Positions 1-7,276 are shown, counted from the first letter of the stretch. The stretch is DNA of 21,778 nt from Eubacterium sp. CAG:252 (GCA_000436535.1 FR886279.1:48936-70713); one strand, 5' to 3'. Numbers and translations are program-made. Notes: a model not told the origin generated them from the sequence alone.

Positions 1-60
1 CAGTACATAAGTGCTATATTGAAAATAAGCATAATATGCGGAATAATTAGCAGTATACAA

Positions 61-384
61 TTAACCAGCCATAAATCTCATAACAAGTTCAACTATGAAT
101 ACAGCAGCACAACTAAACATAGCAACCTGAAAAAGACTTTTCCCCATCCAGGCAAGTACAACAGCTATCACAAATGCAATAGCGGCGGATATAACACTGT
201 TTGTAGATTCAAGTATGGCAGGAAACGTCATAACTGCAAGTGTTACATAAGGTACATAATACAGGAAAGACTTGATAGTTGTATTCTTGATTTCTTTTCT
301 GATAAGTGTAAGTGGCAGTGTTCGGATAAGGTATGTTACAACTGCCATTATAAGTATGTATATATAAGTATTATGCAAAAGCAT
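61..384 (-). CDS. azlD: AzlD-family branched-chain amino acid transport subunit
   Basis: Small integral membrane protein of 107 residues, the usual size for AzlD. Nearly all of it is hydrophobic, with about four membrane segments: residues 5-22, 40-60, 63-80 and 85-103. The segment 'YLIRTLPLTLIRKEIKN' followed by 'LYYVPYVTLAVMTFPAIL' has the AzlD arrangement of a charged loop before a Pro-rich helix. In known systems AzlC and AzlD act together in the cytoplasmic membrane to export branched-chain amino acids. The gene lies 27 bases downstream of azlC on the same strand, so the two are almost certainly cotranscribed. An AAAGGAG site 9 bases before the ATG supports this start. The family call is firm; the exported amino acid is not shown by the sequence. 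Nothing recognisable lies between its stop and the window edge. Confidence 0.88.
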   Translation of the reverse strand: MLLHNTYIYILIMAVVTYLIRTLPLTLIRKEIKNTTIKSFLYYVPYVTLAVMTFPAILESTNSVISAAIAFVIAVVLAWMGKSLFQVAMFSCAAVFIVELVMRFMAG

Positions 385-411
385 TTATTTTAGCTCCTTT
401 AGTTTGATAAT

Positions 412-1152
412 TTATTCAGTATCATGGCTTGTATCAGCGGAATTGTCGTTTTCTTTAACAGGAAACAATACAGCAGCCGCAAGTGAAATAACTACTGTAA
501 GGATAATAATACGTGTTCCAGATGATATCGAACTGACAACAGGTGCATAAGAGAATATGCAGCTTATAATCATAGATATAGCAACAACGCAAGCTACAAT
601 TTTGTTCTTTCTTGCTGGTGGAATGATGATAGCAATAAACATTCCATATAGTCCGACACTTAGCGCACTTACGATGCTTGCTGGAAGTATGTTTCCAAAA
701 AGTACACCAAAGTAGGTTCCAAGAACCCAGGCAGGGGATGCAACAAGCACCATGCCATACATATATGCAGGATTGAGCTTTTCAGGAACAGATACACATA
801 ATCCAAATATTTCATCAGTAACAAAAAGTCCCATGATCAGTCTGTGAAAAAAAGGCATTTTGTTGTCAAGCTTCTGGCTTAACGCACAGGACATAAGAAA
901 GTATCGTGCGTTGATGATAAGTTCCATGACAGCTATTTCTGCATATGTGGCGAGTGCGGCTATAAGCGTGAATCCGGCGAATTCTCCGGCAGAGGCGTGG
1001 CAGGTGATGCTGGCAAGTGCAGCCTGAAGTGCGGTAAGACCAGCGTTTTTAGCAGCTATTCCAAGAGTAAAGGACACAGCAAGATATCCAAGAGCTATTG
1101 GCATACCATTATGTATACCCTTTTTCAGCCAGTATGATGTAGAAGTGTTCAT
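412..1152 (-). CDS. azlC: AzlC-family branched-chain amino acid permease
   Basis: Membrane protein of 246 residues, typical of the AzlC family (about 230-250). The N-terminus 'GIHNGMPIALGYLAVSFTLG' and the central 'INARYFLMSCALSQKL' match the conserved AzlC pattern of a Gly/Pro-rich first helix and an N-A-R-x-x-L-M motif. Seven to eight hydrophobic segments are visible, followed by a short charged C-terminal tail. AzlC is the large subunit of a two-protein exporter of branched-chain amino acids (and of toxic analogues in Bacillus); azlD follows directly. A GGAG lies 11 bases before the ATG, slightly long but acceptable. No adjacent Lrp-like regulator (AzlB type) is visible, so control would have to be in trans. 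Confidence 0.9.
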   Translation of the reverse strand: MNTSTSYWLKKGIHNGMPIALGYLAVSFTLGIAAKNAGLTALQAALASITCHASAGEFAGFTLIAALATYAEIAVMELIINARYFLMSCALSQKLDNKMPFFHRLIMGLFVTDEIFGLCVSVPEKLNPAYMYGMVLVASPAWVLGTYFGVLFGNILPASIVSALSVGLYGMFIAIIIPPARKNKIVACVVAISMIISCIFSYAPVVSSISSGTRIIILTVVISLAAAVLFPVKENDNSADTSHDTE

Positions 1153-1237
1153 AAATATTATATCTCCATTTTTGTAAAATTAAATATATTTAATCCAGAC
1201 GTTATGTTACATGACTTAAAAATAAAAGCAATATCAT

Positions 1238-1266
1238 ATATTACACCATATAAAATAAAGTGTCAA
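1238..1266 (-). promoter_or_regulatory. Probable promoter of azlCD
   Basis: On the minus strand a perfect -35 TTGACA (1266-1261) is followed after 17 bases by TAATAT (1243-1238), which matches four of six -10 positions. Transcription would begin near 1231 and leave a leader of roughly 80 bases before azlC. The prediction rests on consensus and position only. Confidence 0.5.
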
Positions 1267-1470
1267 AAGTGTAAATTTTTAAATTCAGTTATTCTATTCC
1301 TGTGATTCTTTTCTTTTGTTCTATGTAGGACATTATGATATAACATTGATATTTATTTATCAAACTTATATAAAAATCCAAGCAACCATTTATATAAAGT
1401 ATCTTTAAAACGACATTGAGTTGTTTAAAATGCATAAAAAATGCCCAATAAATTTATAAAAAAATGATAA
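1267..1470. other. AT-rich divergent intergenic region, no gene seen
   Basis: This is the central part of the 428-base gap between the divergent azlCD and cyclase operons. It is very AT-rich, with no open frame carrying a ribosome binding site, no strong hairpin and no tRNA. The azlCD promoter lies at its left edge and the cyclase-operon promoter at its right edge. It may hold further binding sites, but none could be recognised. Confidence 0.5.
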
Positions 1471-1499
1471 TTGATTATATACCGGTATACTGGTATACT
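1471..1499 (+). promoter_or_regulatory. Promoter of the cyclase-reductase-TRAP operon
   Basis: TTGATT (1471-1476, four of six -35 positions) is followed after exactly 17 bases by TATACT (1494-1499, five of six -10 positions). The predicted start near 1507 gives a leader of about 75 bases before the cyclase gene, whose AAGGAGG lies at 1565-1571. The spacer and -10 overlap the GGTATA repeats described separately, which is the usual geometry for repression. Confidence 0.6.
1478..1497. promoter_or_regulatory. Candidate GntR-type operator: GGTATA repeats over the promoter
   Basis: A perfect 12-base palindrome TATACCGGTATA (1478-1489) is followed by a second GGTATA (1492-1497). This gives one half-site on the minus strand and two direct half-sites on the plus strand, spaced 8 bases apart. 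From established knowledge, tandem GGTATA half-sites bind the GntR/FadR-type regulator NanR of E. coli, and TGGTATACCA-like palindromes bind UxuR-type relatives. The site overlaps the -10 and spacer, so a repressor is expected. No regulator gene is in the window, so its identity is inference. Confidence 0.5.
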
Positions 1500-1580
1500 G
1501 CAAGTGTCGAAAGGAAAGACAAAAAGTTAACAAACATTTTAAAACACAATCAATAACAAAGTTTAAGGAGGAAACATATT

Positions 1581-2276
1581 ATGAATACAACATTTGATTT
1601 AGGAAACGGATTAAAGGTAATCGATCTTACAAAGCCATTAGACCCAAAGACAGAGTCTAGAAGATGCCATCTTATCAGATATAATACAGGTGGACCAATC
1701 CCTGATTTCCATACAGCTATGGATCTTACAAGCCATCTTGGAACACATTGTGAGTGTCCTTATCATCATGATGATAACTGGCCATCAGTTGCAGAGCTTC
1801 CACTTACAACATTTATGGGAAGAGCAATATATGTAGATTTCAAGGATACACTTCCTCATAGAAAGCACATCAGTGCAGCAGACCTTGATAAGGCAACAGA
1901 GGGCTGGGTTAAGGAAGGAGATATTCTTATCATAGATTCTTCTTATAAGATTGATCCATTCACACCTGATACTAATACAGATAAGGATCAGAGATTATTA
2001 GTTAATGGTGAAACAGCACAGTGGTGTGTAGACCACAAGATTAAGTGTGTAGGCTTTGGTGATGGAGTTTCAATTGAGAACTGCAACGAAGATGTTAAGC
2101 CTTTCCACGATATCTGTATGGCAGAAAACATAGTATTCCTTGAGGTATTAAAGAATCTTGATAAGCTTTCACAGGATACATTCTTTATGTCATATTCACC
2201 ACTTCCAATCTATGGATTAGATTCATGCCCTATCAGAGCATATGCAATCGAAGGACTTGCTGAATTTACGAGATAA
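1581..2276 (+). CDS. Cyclase-family (kynurenine formamidase-like) metal-dependent hydrolase
   Basis: This protein of 231 residues fits the cyclase family (PF04199; about 200-260). The diagnostic metal-binding motif H-x-G-T-H-x-D-x-P-x-H appears at residues 52-62 as H52-L-G-T-H56-C-E58-C-P60-Y-H62, with Glu in place of the usual Asp. The region 'EGDILIIDSSYKID' and the downstream 'CVGFGDGVSIEN' correspond to the core strand and the family's conserved G-x-D segment. Characterised members hydrolyse N-formylkynurenine, isatin and other amide or lactone-like bonds using a divalent metal. There is no signal peptide, so it acts in the cytoplasm. It is the first gene after the operator-bearing promoter, with AAGGAGG upstream. 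With a reductase, an anomerase-like protein and a TRAP importer downstream, a role in opening an imported cyclic acid is likely but unproven. Kynurenine breakdown is improbable because no other gene of that pathway is present. Confidence 0.82.
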   Translation: MNTTFDLGNGLKVIDLTKPLDPKTESRRCHLIRYNTGGPIPDFHTAMDLTSHLGTHCECPYHHDDNWPSVAELPLTTFMGRAIYVDFKDTLPHRKHISAADLDKATEGWVKEGDILIIDSSYKIDPFTPDTNTDKDQRLLVNGETAQWCVDHKIKCVGFGDGVSIENCNEDVKPFHDICMAENIVFLEVLKNLDKLSQDTFFMSYSPLPIYGLDSCPIRAYAIEGLAEFTR

Positions 2277-2302
2277 TATAGAAAAGCATTACGGTTGATA
2301 AT

Positions 2303-2378
2303 CAGCCGGTAAGTCTGTAAAAGCTGATGACTATGATTATTATAGAGGCTTTTAAACAGGTGATAATATTACCGGCTG
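2303..2378 (+). other. Nested stem-loop RNA element between cyclase and reductase genes
   Basis: Outer arms CAGCCGGTAA (2303-2312) and TTACCGGCTG (2369-2378) are perfectly complementary. Inside them CTG (2315-2317) pairs with CAG (2357-2359), TAAAAGC (2318-2324) pairs with GCTTTTA (2348-2354), and CTAT (2331-2334) pairs with ATAG (2342-2345). The result is a single long hairpin of about 76 nt with internal loops. It lacks the T-run of a terminator, so it is probably a processing, stability or regulatory structure in the operon mRNA. It matches no RNA family I recognise. Confidence 0.6.
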
Positions 2379-2437
2379 GATTTTAAAATATGCTATATAT
2401 AAAGTATATTGTATAATAAGAAATATTACGGTTCAGA

Positions 2438-2537
2438 AATGGAGGATTAGTGTGAAAAATAAGATTTTTCACACGCAAGATTTGTACTTCGCACAAACTT
2501 GAGATGCGCAAAGAAGCAGCGCAAGAATGGAGGATTA
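2438..2537 (+). repeat. Three-hairpin element flanked by 12-bp direct repeats carrying the ribosome binding site
   Basis: The 12-base sequence AATGGAGGATTA occurs at 2438-2449 and again at 2526-2537, 88 bases apart. Between the copies lie three successive inverted repeats. The first is GTGTGAAAAAT / ATTTTTCACAC (2450-2460, 2464-2474; 11 bp with a 3-nt loop). The second is CAAGATTTGT / ACAAACTTG (2476-2485, 2493-2501; one bulge). The third is TGCGC / GCGCA (2505-2509, 2519-2523). The right-hand copy supplies GGAGG for the reductase at 2540. This looks like a miniature palindromic insertion that duplicated, or brought with it, a Shine-Dalgarno sequence. Confidence 0.6.
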
Positions 2538-2539
2538 CT

Positions 2540-3466
2540 ATGAAGATAGCAGTACTTGGAGCTGGTGCTATGGGTTCTATATATGGTGGACATCTTTCTA
2601 TGAATAATGATGTTTACATGATAGATAAGAAGGAAGACCTTGTTGAGAAGATTAGTGCAGACGGATTAAAGTTATATGAAAATGATAAAGATGTTGTATA
2701 CCATCCAAAGGCATTACTTAGCAGCGAAGGAATAGGTGAGGTTGATCTTGTTATTATATTTGTCAAGGCATTATACTCAAGAGCTGCGCTTATGGAAAAT
2801 AAGGCTATAATCGGTGATAATACTTATGTTTTAACTCTTCAGAATGGTGCCGGACACGAAGATATTATTGAAGAGTTCGTTCCTAAGGAAAGAATTATTA
2901 TAGGAACAACAGAAGATAATGGAGCTATTCTTGATAACGGATATGTTAGAAGAGGCGGCAAGGGAAAGACTAATATAGGTATGCTTGTAGAAGACAAGAA
3001 TAATATGCTTGAGAAAGTAAAGGTCTGTCTTGATGGATGTGGTTTTGATACACACATTTACGATAATATACAGCAGCTTATATGGGATAAGCTCTTTACG
3101 AATGTCTCACTTAGTGCATTAACAGGAGTACTTCAGGTACCTATCGGGTTCATCGCAGAGGATGAATATGCATGGAATATGACAGTTACACTTATAAAAG
3201 AAGCAATGCAGGTAGCAAAGGCTATGGGACTTGAGTTTGATGAGGATGAAATGATTGAGAGAGTAAGAAATACTTCAATCAATTCACCAGAAGGAAGAAC
3301 ATCTATTTACGCAGACTTAAAGGCAGGCAGACTTACAGAAGTTAATACAATAAGTGGTGCAGTTGTGAAGGCAGGAGACAGACTTGGTGTGCCAGTTCCT
3401 TCACATAAGATGATAGTTAATATGGTTCACGCCATGGAAGATAAGAGTAAGAATAACGTCCAGTAA
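2540..3466 (+). CDS. Ketopantoate reductase family NAD(P)-dependent oxidoreductase
   Basis: This protein of 308 residues is the normal length for PanE/ApbA-family reductases. The ATG at 2540 is chosen over an upstream ATG at 2504 because GGAGG lies 6 bases before it and translation then begins directly with the Rossmann motif 'MKIAVLGAGAMGSIYGGHL'. Other family marks are 'VKALYS' after the second strand, 'LTLQNGAG' (residues about 97-104), 'WDKLFTNVSLSALTGV' carrying the conserved Lys and Asn, and the C-terminal 'GRLTEVNTISGAVVKAG' block with Glu and Asn at the substrate pocket. PanE itself reduces 2-dehydropantoate for pantothenate synthesis. Many relatives sit in catabolic operons and reduce other 2-oxo acids, and a location between a cyclase and a TRAP importer favours such a role. 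A panE function cannot be excluded. The 12 in-frame codons before the start come from the repeat element and are probably not translated. Confidence 0.85.
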   Translation: MKIAVLGAGAMGSIYGGHLSMNNDVYMIDKKEDLVEKISADGLKLYENDKDVVYHPKALLSSEGIGEVDLVIIFVKALYSRAALMENKAIIGDNTYVLTLQNGAGHEDIIEEFVPKERIIIGTTEDNGAILDNGYVRRGGKGKTNIGMLVEDKNNMLEKVKVCLDGCGFDTHIYDNIQQLIWDKLFTNVSLSALTGVLQVPIGFIAEDEYAWNMTVTLIKEAMQVAKAMGLEFDEDEMIERVRNTSINSPEGRTSIYADLKAGRLTEVNTISGAVVKAGDRLGVPVPSHKMIVNMVHAMEDKSKNNVQ

Positions 3467-3627
3467 AAGATATAGAATTATTGAATAGATTGCTGGTAAA
3501 TAAAAATATTAGCATGTATTAATATAATATCAGCGAGAACAGACAGAAACTAAATATAGAGAATAATAAAAATAATTAAAATTAAGGAATGTCTGCTAAC
3601 GGAATACAGACGAAAAGGAGCAACAAA

Positions 3628-4095
3628 ATGATATTTTCATCAATTCACACAAAGGATGATTATTCTAATTATCCAAAGGCAGTACAAAGAGCAATCGAAT
3701 ACTTAAAGAGCAATGATTTCACAAAGATGGAGCCAGGCGTATACGAAATAGAAGGAAAGCAGTTATATGCACAGGTATTTGATGCTATGACAGAACCACT
3801 TGCAGACAGAAAGCCAGAGGTTCATGAGAAGTACTTAGATGTACAGTTCCTTGTAACAGGAAGAGAAAAGTTAGGGTTTACACCAGATACAGGCAACTAT
3901 GAAGTAGCTGAAAGATTTGACGAGAGAGACCTTATATTCTATAAGGAAGTTGAAAATGAAGGTTTCATCACATCTACACCAGGATGCTTCTGTGTATTCT
4001 TTCCAACAGATGTGCACAGACCACAGGTTGCAGATGGAGAACCTATTAAAGTAAGAAAAGTTGTAGTAAAGGTAAGCGTAGACCTTTTAAAGTAA
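3628..4095 (+). CDS. YhcH/YjgK/YiaL family protein, probable sugar-acid anomerase
   Basis: This protein of 155 residues matches the DUF386/YhcH family (about 150). The start at 3628 follows AAAAGGAG with 7 bases of spacing; an earlier ATG at 3589 has its AAGGA directly abutting the start codon and is unlikely. Family features are 'GVYEIEGKQLYAQVFDAMTE', 'EVHEKYLDVQFLVTGREKLG' and the C-terminal 'CFCVFFPTDVHRPQV', which carry the conserved His, Glu and Asp residues of the cupin-like metal site. E. coli YhcH (NanQ) speeds N-acetylneuraminate anomer exchange. YiaL is encoded with the YiaMNO TRAP transporter for 2,3-diketo-L-gulonate. Coding next to dctPQM here fits a role in converting the imported acid to the ring form or open form needed by the enzymes of the operon. 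The substrate is not known. Confidence 0.82.
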   Translation: MIFSSIHTKDDYSNYPKAVQRAIEYLKSNDFTKMEPGVYEIEGKQLYAQVFDAMTEPLADRKPEVHEKYLDVQFLVTGREKLGFTPDTGNYEVAERFDERDLIFYKEVENEGFITSTPGCFCVFFPTDVHRPQVADGEPIKVRKVVVKVSVDLLK

Positions 4096-4178
4096 TCACG
4101 TAGATACATACAGGCTGCTGGCAGACATTTATCAGGGTTATGGCTGTCAGCGGGGATGTATCGGATATGGAGGAATTT

Positions 4179-5189
4179 ATGGGCAAGAAACTAATAGCAT
4201 TGATATTATGCGTAACAATGCTGGCCAGTCTTACACTTACAGGATGTTCAACTAACAGTGCGGACGGTCAGGAAGTAAAAATCATAAGAGTAGCATTCAA
4301 CCAGAATGAAAATCATCCACAGTACAAGGCTATGAAGGAACTTGGTGAAAAGTTCGAGCAGGCAACTAATGGAAGATACAAGATGAATATATATGCCAAT
4401 GGTGTGCTTGGTGAGCAGGGTTCTATGGCAGAGTTCATAAGAACAGGTGCTCTTGATATGGCTATCGTTCCATGTTCAGTGCCAGAAGGATATGATTCAG
4501 ACTTTGCTATCGTAGGTGCCCCTTATCTTTACAAGGATATGGACCACTTAAGAAGAGCAACAGAAACTGGTGTATTCACAGACCTTTTTAAGTCAACAAG
4601 GAAATATAATTTTGAGGTTCTTACAATATATACAGCCGGTGAGAGAAACATATATGCAGCTAAGCCTATTAACTCAGCAGATGACCTTAAGGGTATGATT
4701 GTCAGAGTTAATGACAGTACTACATATCTTAACATGGTTAAGTATATGGGTGGTACAGGTACAGCAATGTCTCAGTCAGAGGTATATACAGCACTCCAGC
4801 AGGGTGTTATTGATGCAGGTGAAAACAGTGAGCTTGTATACTCAGACTTCAAGCATTATGAAGTAGCAAAGTATTATTCATATACAAGACATATCGTACA
4901 TCCAGACGTAGTAGTAGCAAGTACTAACTTTCTTGACAGTATGTCAGCAGAAGACAGAGCAATATTTGACGAGCTTGTAATGGAGTCAACAGAATACGAA
5001 TTTGACACATTTAAGGAAGCTGTTGAAAAAGGTAAGGAAGAAGCAGAAGCACACGGAGCAATATTTGTATATCCAGATACTAACGAATTCAGAGAGAAAT
5101 GCCAGCCATTACTTGACAGTATCGCTAATCAGTCAGATATGACAAAGGATATATATAATAAGGTAGAAGCTTTACGTGACGAGAACTAA
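4179..5189 (+). CDS. dctP: TRAP transporter substrate-binding lipoprotein (DctP family)
   Basis: This lipoprotein of 336 residues fits DctP-type receptors. The start at 4179 is preferred over upstream ATGs at 4140 and 4167 because GGAGG precedes it and a lipoprotein signal then begins at once: positive 'MGKK', a hydrophobic core, and lipobox L-T-G-C with lipidated Cys23. The mature protein has the DctP signatures 'ANGVLGEQGSMAEFIRTGALDM', 'ADDLKGMIVRV' and 'SEVYTALQQGVIDAGENS'. R176 in 'IVRVND' aligns by motif with the Arg that holds the ligand carboxylate in SiaP-type receptors, so the ligand is probably an organic or sugar acid. In Gram-positive cells the protein is anchored to the outer face of the membrane and delivers ligand to DctQM. 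Immediate linkage to dctQ and dctM confirms a TRAP system. Sialate, uronates and diketo-gulonate remain possible ligands. Confidence 0.9.
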   Translation: MGKKLIALILCVTMLASLTLTGCSTNSADGQEVKIIRVAFNQNENHPQYKAMKELGEKFEQATNGRYKMNIYANGVLGEQGSMAEFIRTGALDMAIVPCSVPEGYDSDFAIVGAPYLYKDMDHLRRATETGVFTDLFKSTRKYNFEVLTIYTAGERNIYAAKPINSADDLKGMIVRVNDSTTYLNMVKYMGGTGTAMSQSEVYTALQQGVIDAGENSELVYSDFKHYEVAKYYSYTRHIVHPDVVVASTNFLDSMSAEDRAIFDELVMESTEYEFDTFKEAVEKGKEEAEAHGAIFVYPDTNEFREKCQPLLDSIANQSDMTKDIYNKVEALRDEN

Positions 5190-5207
5190 TGAGGAGGTGT
5201 ACTTAAT

Positions 5208-5681
5208 ATGAAGACAGTTAAAAATATATTGGATAAGATAACTTCGTATGCAAGCGTATTCATATTTATAATGATGGTGCTTATGGTAACTTATCAGGTA
5301 ATTGCAAGATATATCTTCTCTGCGCCAAGCAGCGTGACAGAAATTCTTACAAGATATGCATTTGTATGGTTAATAATCATATCAGCAACATATATGTTCG
5401 GACAGAGAGAACATATCAACATAGGTGTTGTAAAGGATAAGCTTCCAGGAAAAGCAAAGACAGTAGTTAATATTATAATCGAGTGTGTAACAATAGCATT
5501 TTCAGGACTTGTAATGGTATTTGGTGGTTTCAGGATAACACATATGAACTTTGTACAGTTCGATTCAATATTACACATTCCAACAGGTATTATATATTCA
5601 ATCATCCCAATATGCGGCGTGATTATTATATTCTACAGCGTATATAATATCACTCTTGAGCTTAAGAAAGAGGCAGAATAG
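5208..5681 (+). CDS. dctQ: TRAP transporter small permease subunit (DctQ family)
   Basis: This membrane protein of 157 residues has four hydrophobic segments (about 13-35, 47-66, 85-107 and 127-148), the standard DctQ topology. The conserved 'VTYQVIARYIFSAPSSVTEILTRYAFVWLIIISA' followed by 'EHINIGV' matches the DctQ consensus of an R-Y-x-F segment, a Trp/Glu-rich second helix and a conserved H-I-x-x-x. It forms the membrane complex with DctM and is required for ion-driven uptake by TRAP systems. The gene starts 18 bases after dctP, with a strong GAGGAGGTG site, and stops 9 bases before dctM, so the three subunits are translated from one message. Confidence 0.9.
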   Translation: MKTVKNILDKITSYASVFIFIMMVLMVTYQVIARYIFSAPSSVTEILTRYAFVWLIIISATYMFGQREHINIGVVKDKLPGKAKTVVNIIIECVTIAFSGLVMVFGGFRITHMNFVQFDSILHIPTGIIYSIIPICGVIIIFYSVYNITLELKKEAE

Positions 5682-5690
5682 GAGGTAAAT

Positions 5691-6995
5691 ATGAGTATAG
5701 CATTACAGGTAGCCTTAGTAATGGTTACAATACTGGTAGTACTGCTTGTTATCGGTGCTCCAATCGGTGTAGCCATAGGTATGTCATCAGCAGTTTCAAT
5801 GATATGTATGATTCCAGCAGATGTTTCTTTCGCAACTTCTGCACAGAGAATATTTGCGGGTTCTAACTCGTTTTCACTTATAGCTATTCCATTTTTCATT
5901 CTTGCAGGTAACATAATGAATAATGGTGGTATCGCACAGAGACTTGTAAACTGTGCCAAGGTAATCAGCGGACGTATGCCGGGTGCTCTTGCACAGTCAA
6001 ATGTAGTAGCAAATATGTTATTCGGAGCAATCTCAGGCTCAGGTGCAGCAGCAGCCGCTGCCATGGGTGGTACAATCGGACCACTTGAGGAAAAGGAAGG
6101 TTATGATAAGAACTACAGTACAGCAGTTAATGTAGCATCTGCTCCAGTAGGTATGCTTATCCCACCAAGTAACACAATGATCGTTTATTCAAGCGTTGCA
6201 GGCAGTGTTTCTATAGCAGCACTTTTTATGGCAGGTTATATTCCAGGTATTCTCTGGGGTGGTGCAGTTATGGTGCTTGCAGGTATCATGGCTAAGAAGC
6301 GTGGATATCAGGCAGAATCAAGAGTTCCTCTTAAGGTTGCTCTTAAGACATTCTGGCAGGCAATCCCAAGCCTTTTACTTATCGTAATCGTAATCGGAGG
6401 TATCCTTGGAGGTATCTTCACAGCAACAGAAGGTTCTGCTATCGCAGTAGTATATGCAACAGTATTATCACTTATATACAGAGCATTTAAGATTAAAGAC
6501 ATTCCTAGAATTGTCCTTGAGGCAGCTAAGACAACAGGTATTATCACATTCATGATCGGTCTTTCATCTATTATGTCATGGGCTATGGCATTTACAGGAA
6601 TTCCAGATATGATAGCTAAGGCAATACTTGGTCTTACAACTAATAAGTTCCTTATATTACTTCTTATAAATGTATTATTACTTGTAGTTGGTACATTTAT
6701 GGATGTAACACCAGCGATACTTATATTTACACCAATCCTTTTACCAATCTGTAAGTCACTTGGTATGGATGCTATCCACTTTGGTATCTTACTCTGCTTC
6801 AACTTATCAATTGGTACAATAACACCTCCTGTAGGAACAATCCTTTTTACAGGATGCCGTGTTGGTGGAACAACAATCGAGAGCGTTATAAAGACACTGC
6901 TTCCTTACTTCGGAGTAATCCTTATAGCATTGTTACTTGTAACATATATTCCTCAGATATCAATGTTCCTTCCACATATACTTGGACTGGTATAA
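5691..6995 (+). CDS. dctM: TRAP transporter large permease subunit (DctM family)
   Basis: This protein of 434 residues is the normal length for DctM, with about twelve membrane segments. Signature segments are 'IPFFILAGNIMNNGGIAQRLV', 'GAISGSGAAAAAAMGGTIGPLEE' with 'GYDKNYSTAVNVASAPVGMLIPPSNTMIVYSSVAG' (written here in two parts of one stretch), and the repeat-related 'FNLSIGTITPPVGTILF' in the second half. The paired helical hairpins with G-x-I/L-x-P-P are the substrate and Na+-binding elements of this ion-transporter superfamily. It acts in the cytoplasmic membrane with DctQ and receives ligand from the DctP lipoprotein. It is the last gene of the operon; a strong terminator follows about 160 bases downstream. 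Confidence 0.93.
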   Translation: MSIALQVALVMVTILVVLLVIGAPIGVAIGMSSAVSMICMIPADVSFATSAQRIFAGSNSFSLIAIPFFILAGNIMNNGGIAQRLVNCAKVISGRMPGALAQSNVVANMLFGAISGSGAAAAAAMGGTIGPLEEKEGYDKNYSTAVNVASAPVGMLIPPSNTMIVYSSVAGSVSIAALFMAGYIPGILWGGAVMVLAGIMAKKRGYQAESRVPLKVALKTFWQAIPSLLLIVIVIGGILGGIFTATEGSAIAVVYATVLSLIYRAFKIKDIPRIVLEAAKTTGIITFMIGLSSIMSWAMAFTGIPDMIAKAILGLTTNKFLILLLINVLLLVVGTFMDVTPAILIFTPILLPICKSLGMDAIHFGILLCFNLSIGTITPPVGTILFTGCRVGGTTIESVIKTLLPYFGVILIALLLVTYIPQISMFLPHILGLV

Positions 6996-7154
6996 TTAAT
7001 ATCTCATAAATAAATTGATTGTTTTTGATAAACTTGATAAATAAATAATGCCGCAGGTCAGATATAAAAGCTGATTTATGTGGATTAAATAATTACATAA
7101 TGATACAAATGTGGAATACCCTTCACATTTATATAAAACTTTTTTCCTAATATT

Positions 7155-7213
7155 ATACAAAGAGACACCGTGGTGGCTGAAAGGCTGACGCGGTGTTTCT
7201 TTGTATTTTTTTA
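7155..7213 (+). terminator. Rho-independent terminator of the TRAP operon
   Basis: ATACAAAGA-g-ACACCG pairs with CGGTGT-t-TCTTTGTAT across a loop of about 20 bases, giving a stem of some 15 bp with one mismatch. Seven T residues follow (7206-7212). A weaker hairpin, AAATGTG / CACATTT (7107-7130), lies just upstream with a T-rich tail and may contribute. This isolates the operon from the giant pectinase gene. Confidence 0.88.
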
Positions 7214-7260
7214 TTAATTATTCGAGTTATGAATTTTGTTGTGGATAACGCCTGGATATA

Positions 7261-7276
7261 TAGTACTAATGTACTA
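7261..7276. promoter_or_regulatory. Inverted repeat TAGTAC-N4-GTACTA upstream of the pectinase gene
   Basis: TAGTAC (7261-7266) and GTACTA (7271-7276) are perfectly complementary around TAAT. It lies about 200 bases upstream of the pectinase start in a gene-free stretch (6996-7478) and could be an upstream operator. No confident promoter was found nearby; TTGATA (7311-7316) is a possible -35, but no well-spaced -10 follows it. Confidence 0.3.

Noticed and set aside
19..393. 124-codon plus-strand open frame at the left edge
   Set aside because: It is antisense to azlD, rich in Cys, His, Tyr and Lys without domain features, and lacks a Shine-Dalgarno sequence.
1581..2276. Assignment of the cyclase as kynurenine formamidase (kynB)
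   Set aside because: The metal motif fits the family, but no tryptophan or kynurenine genes are nearby and the context is a TRAP transporter operon.
2504..2539. ATG at 2504 as the start of the reductase
   Set aside because: It lies inside the hairpin element, and the GGAGG and Rossmann motif fit the ATG at 2540 much better.
5633..6064. Minus-strand 143-codon open frame opposite dctM
   Set aside because: It is the reverse image of a membrane-protein gene with Ala/Ile/Thr-rich sequence and no start signals; dctM is certain on the other strand.
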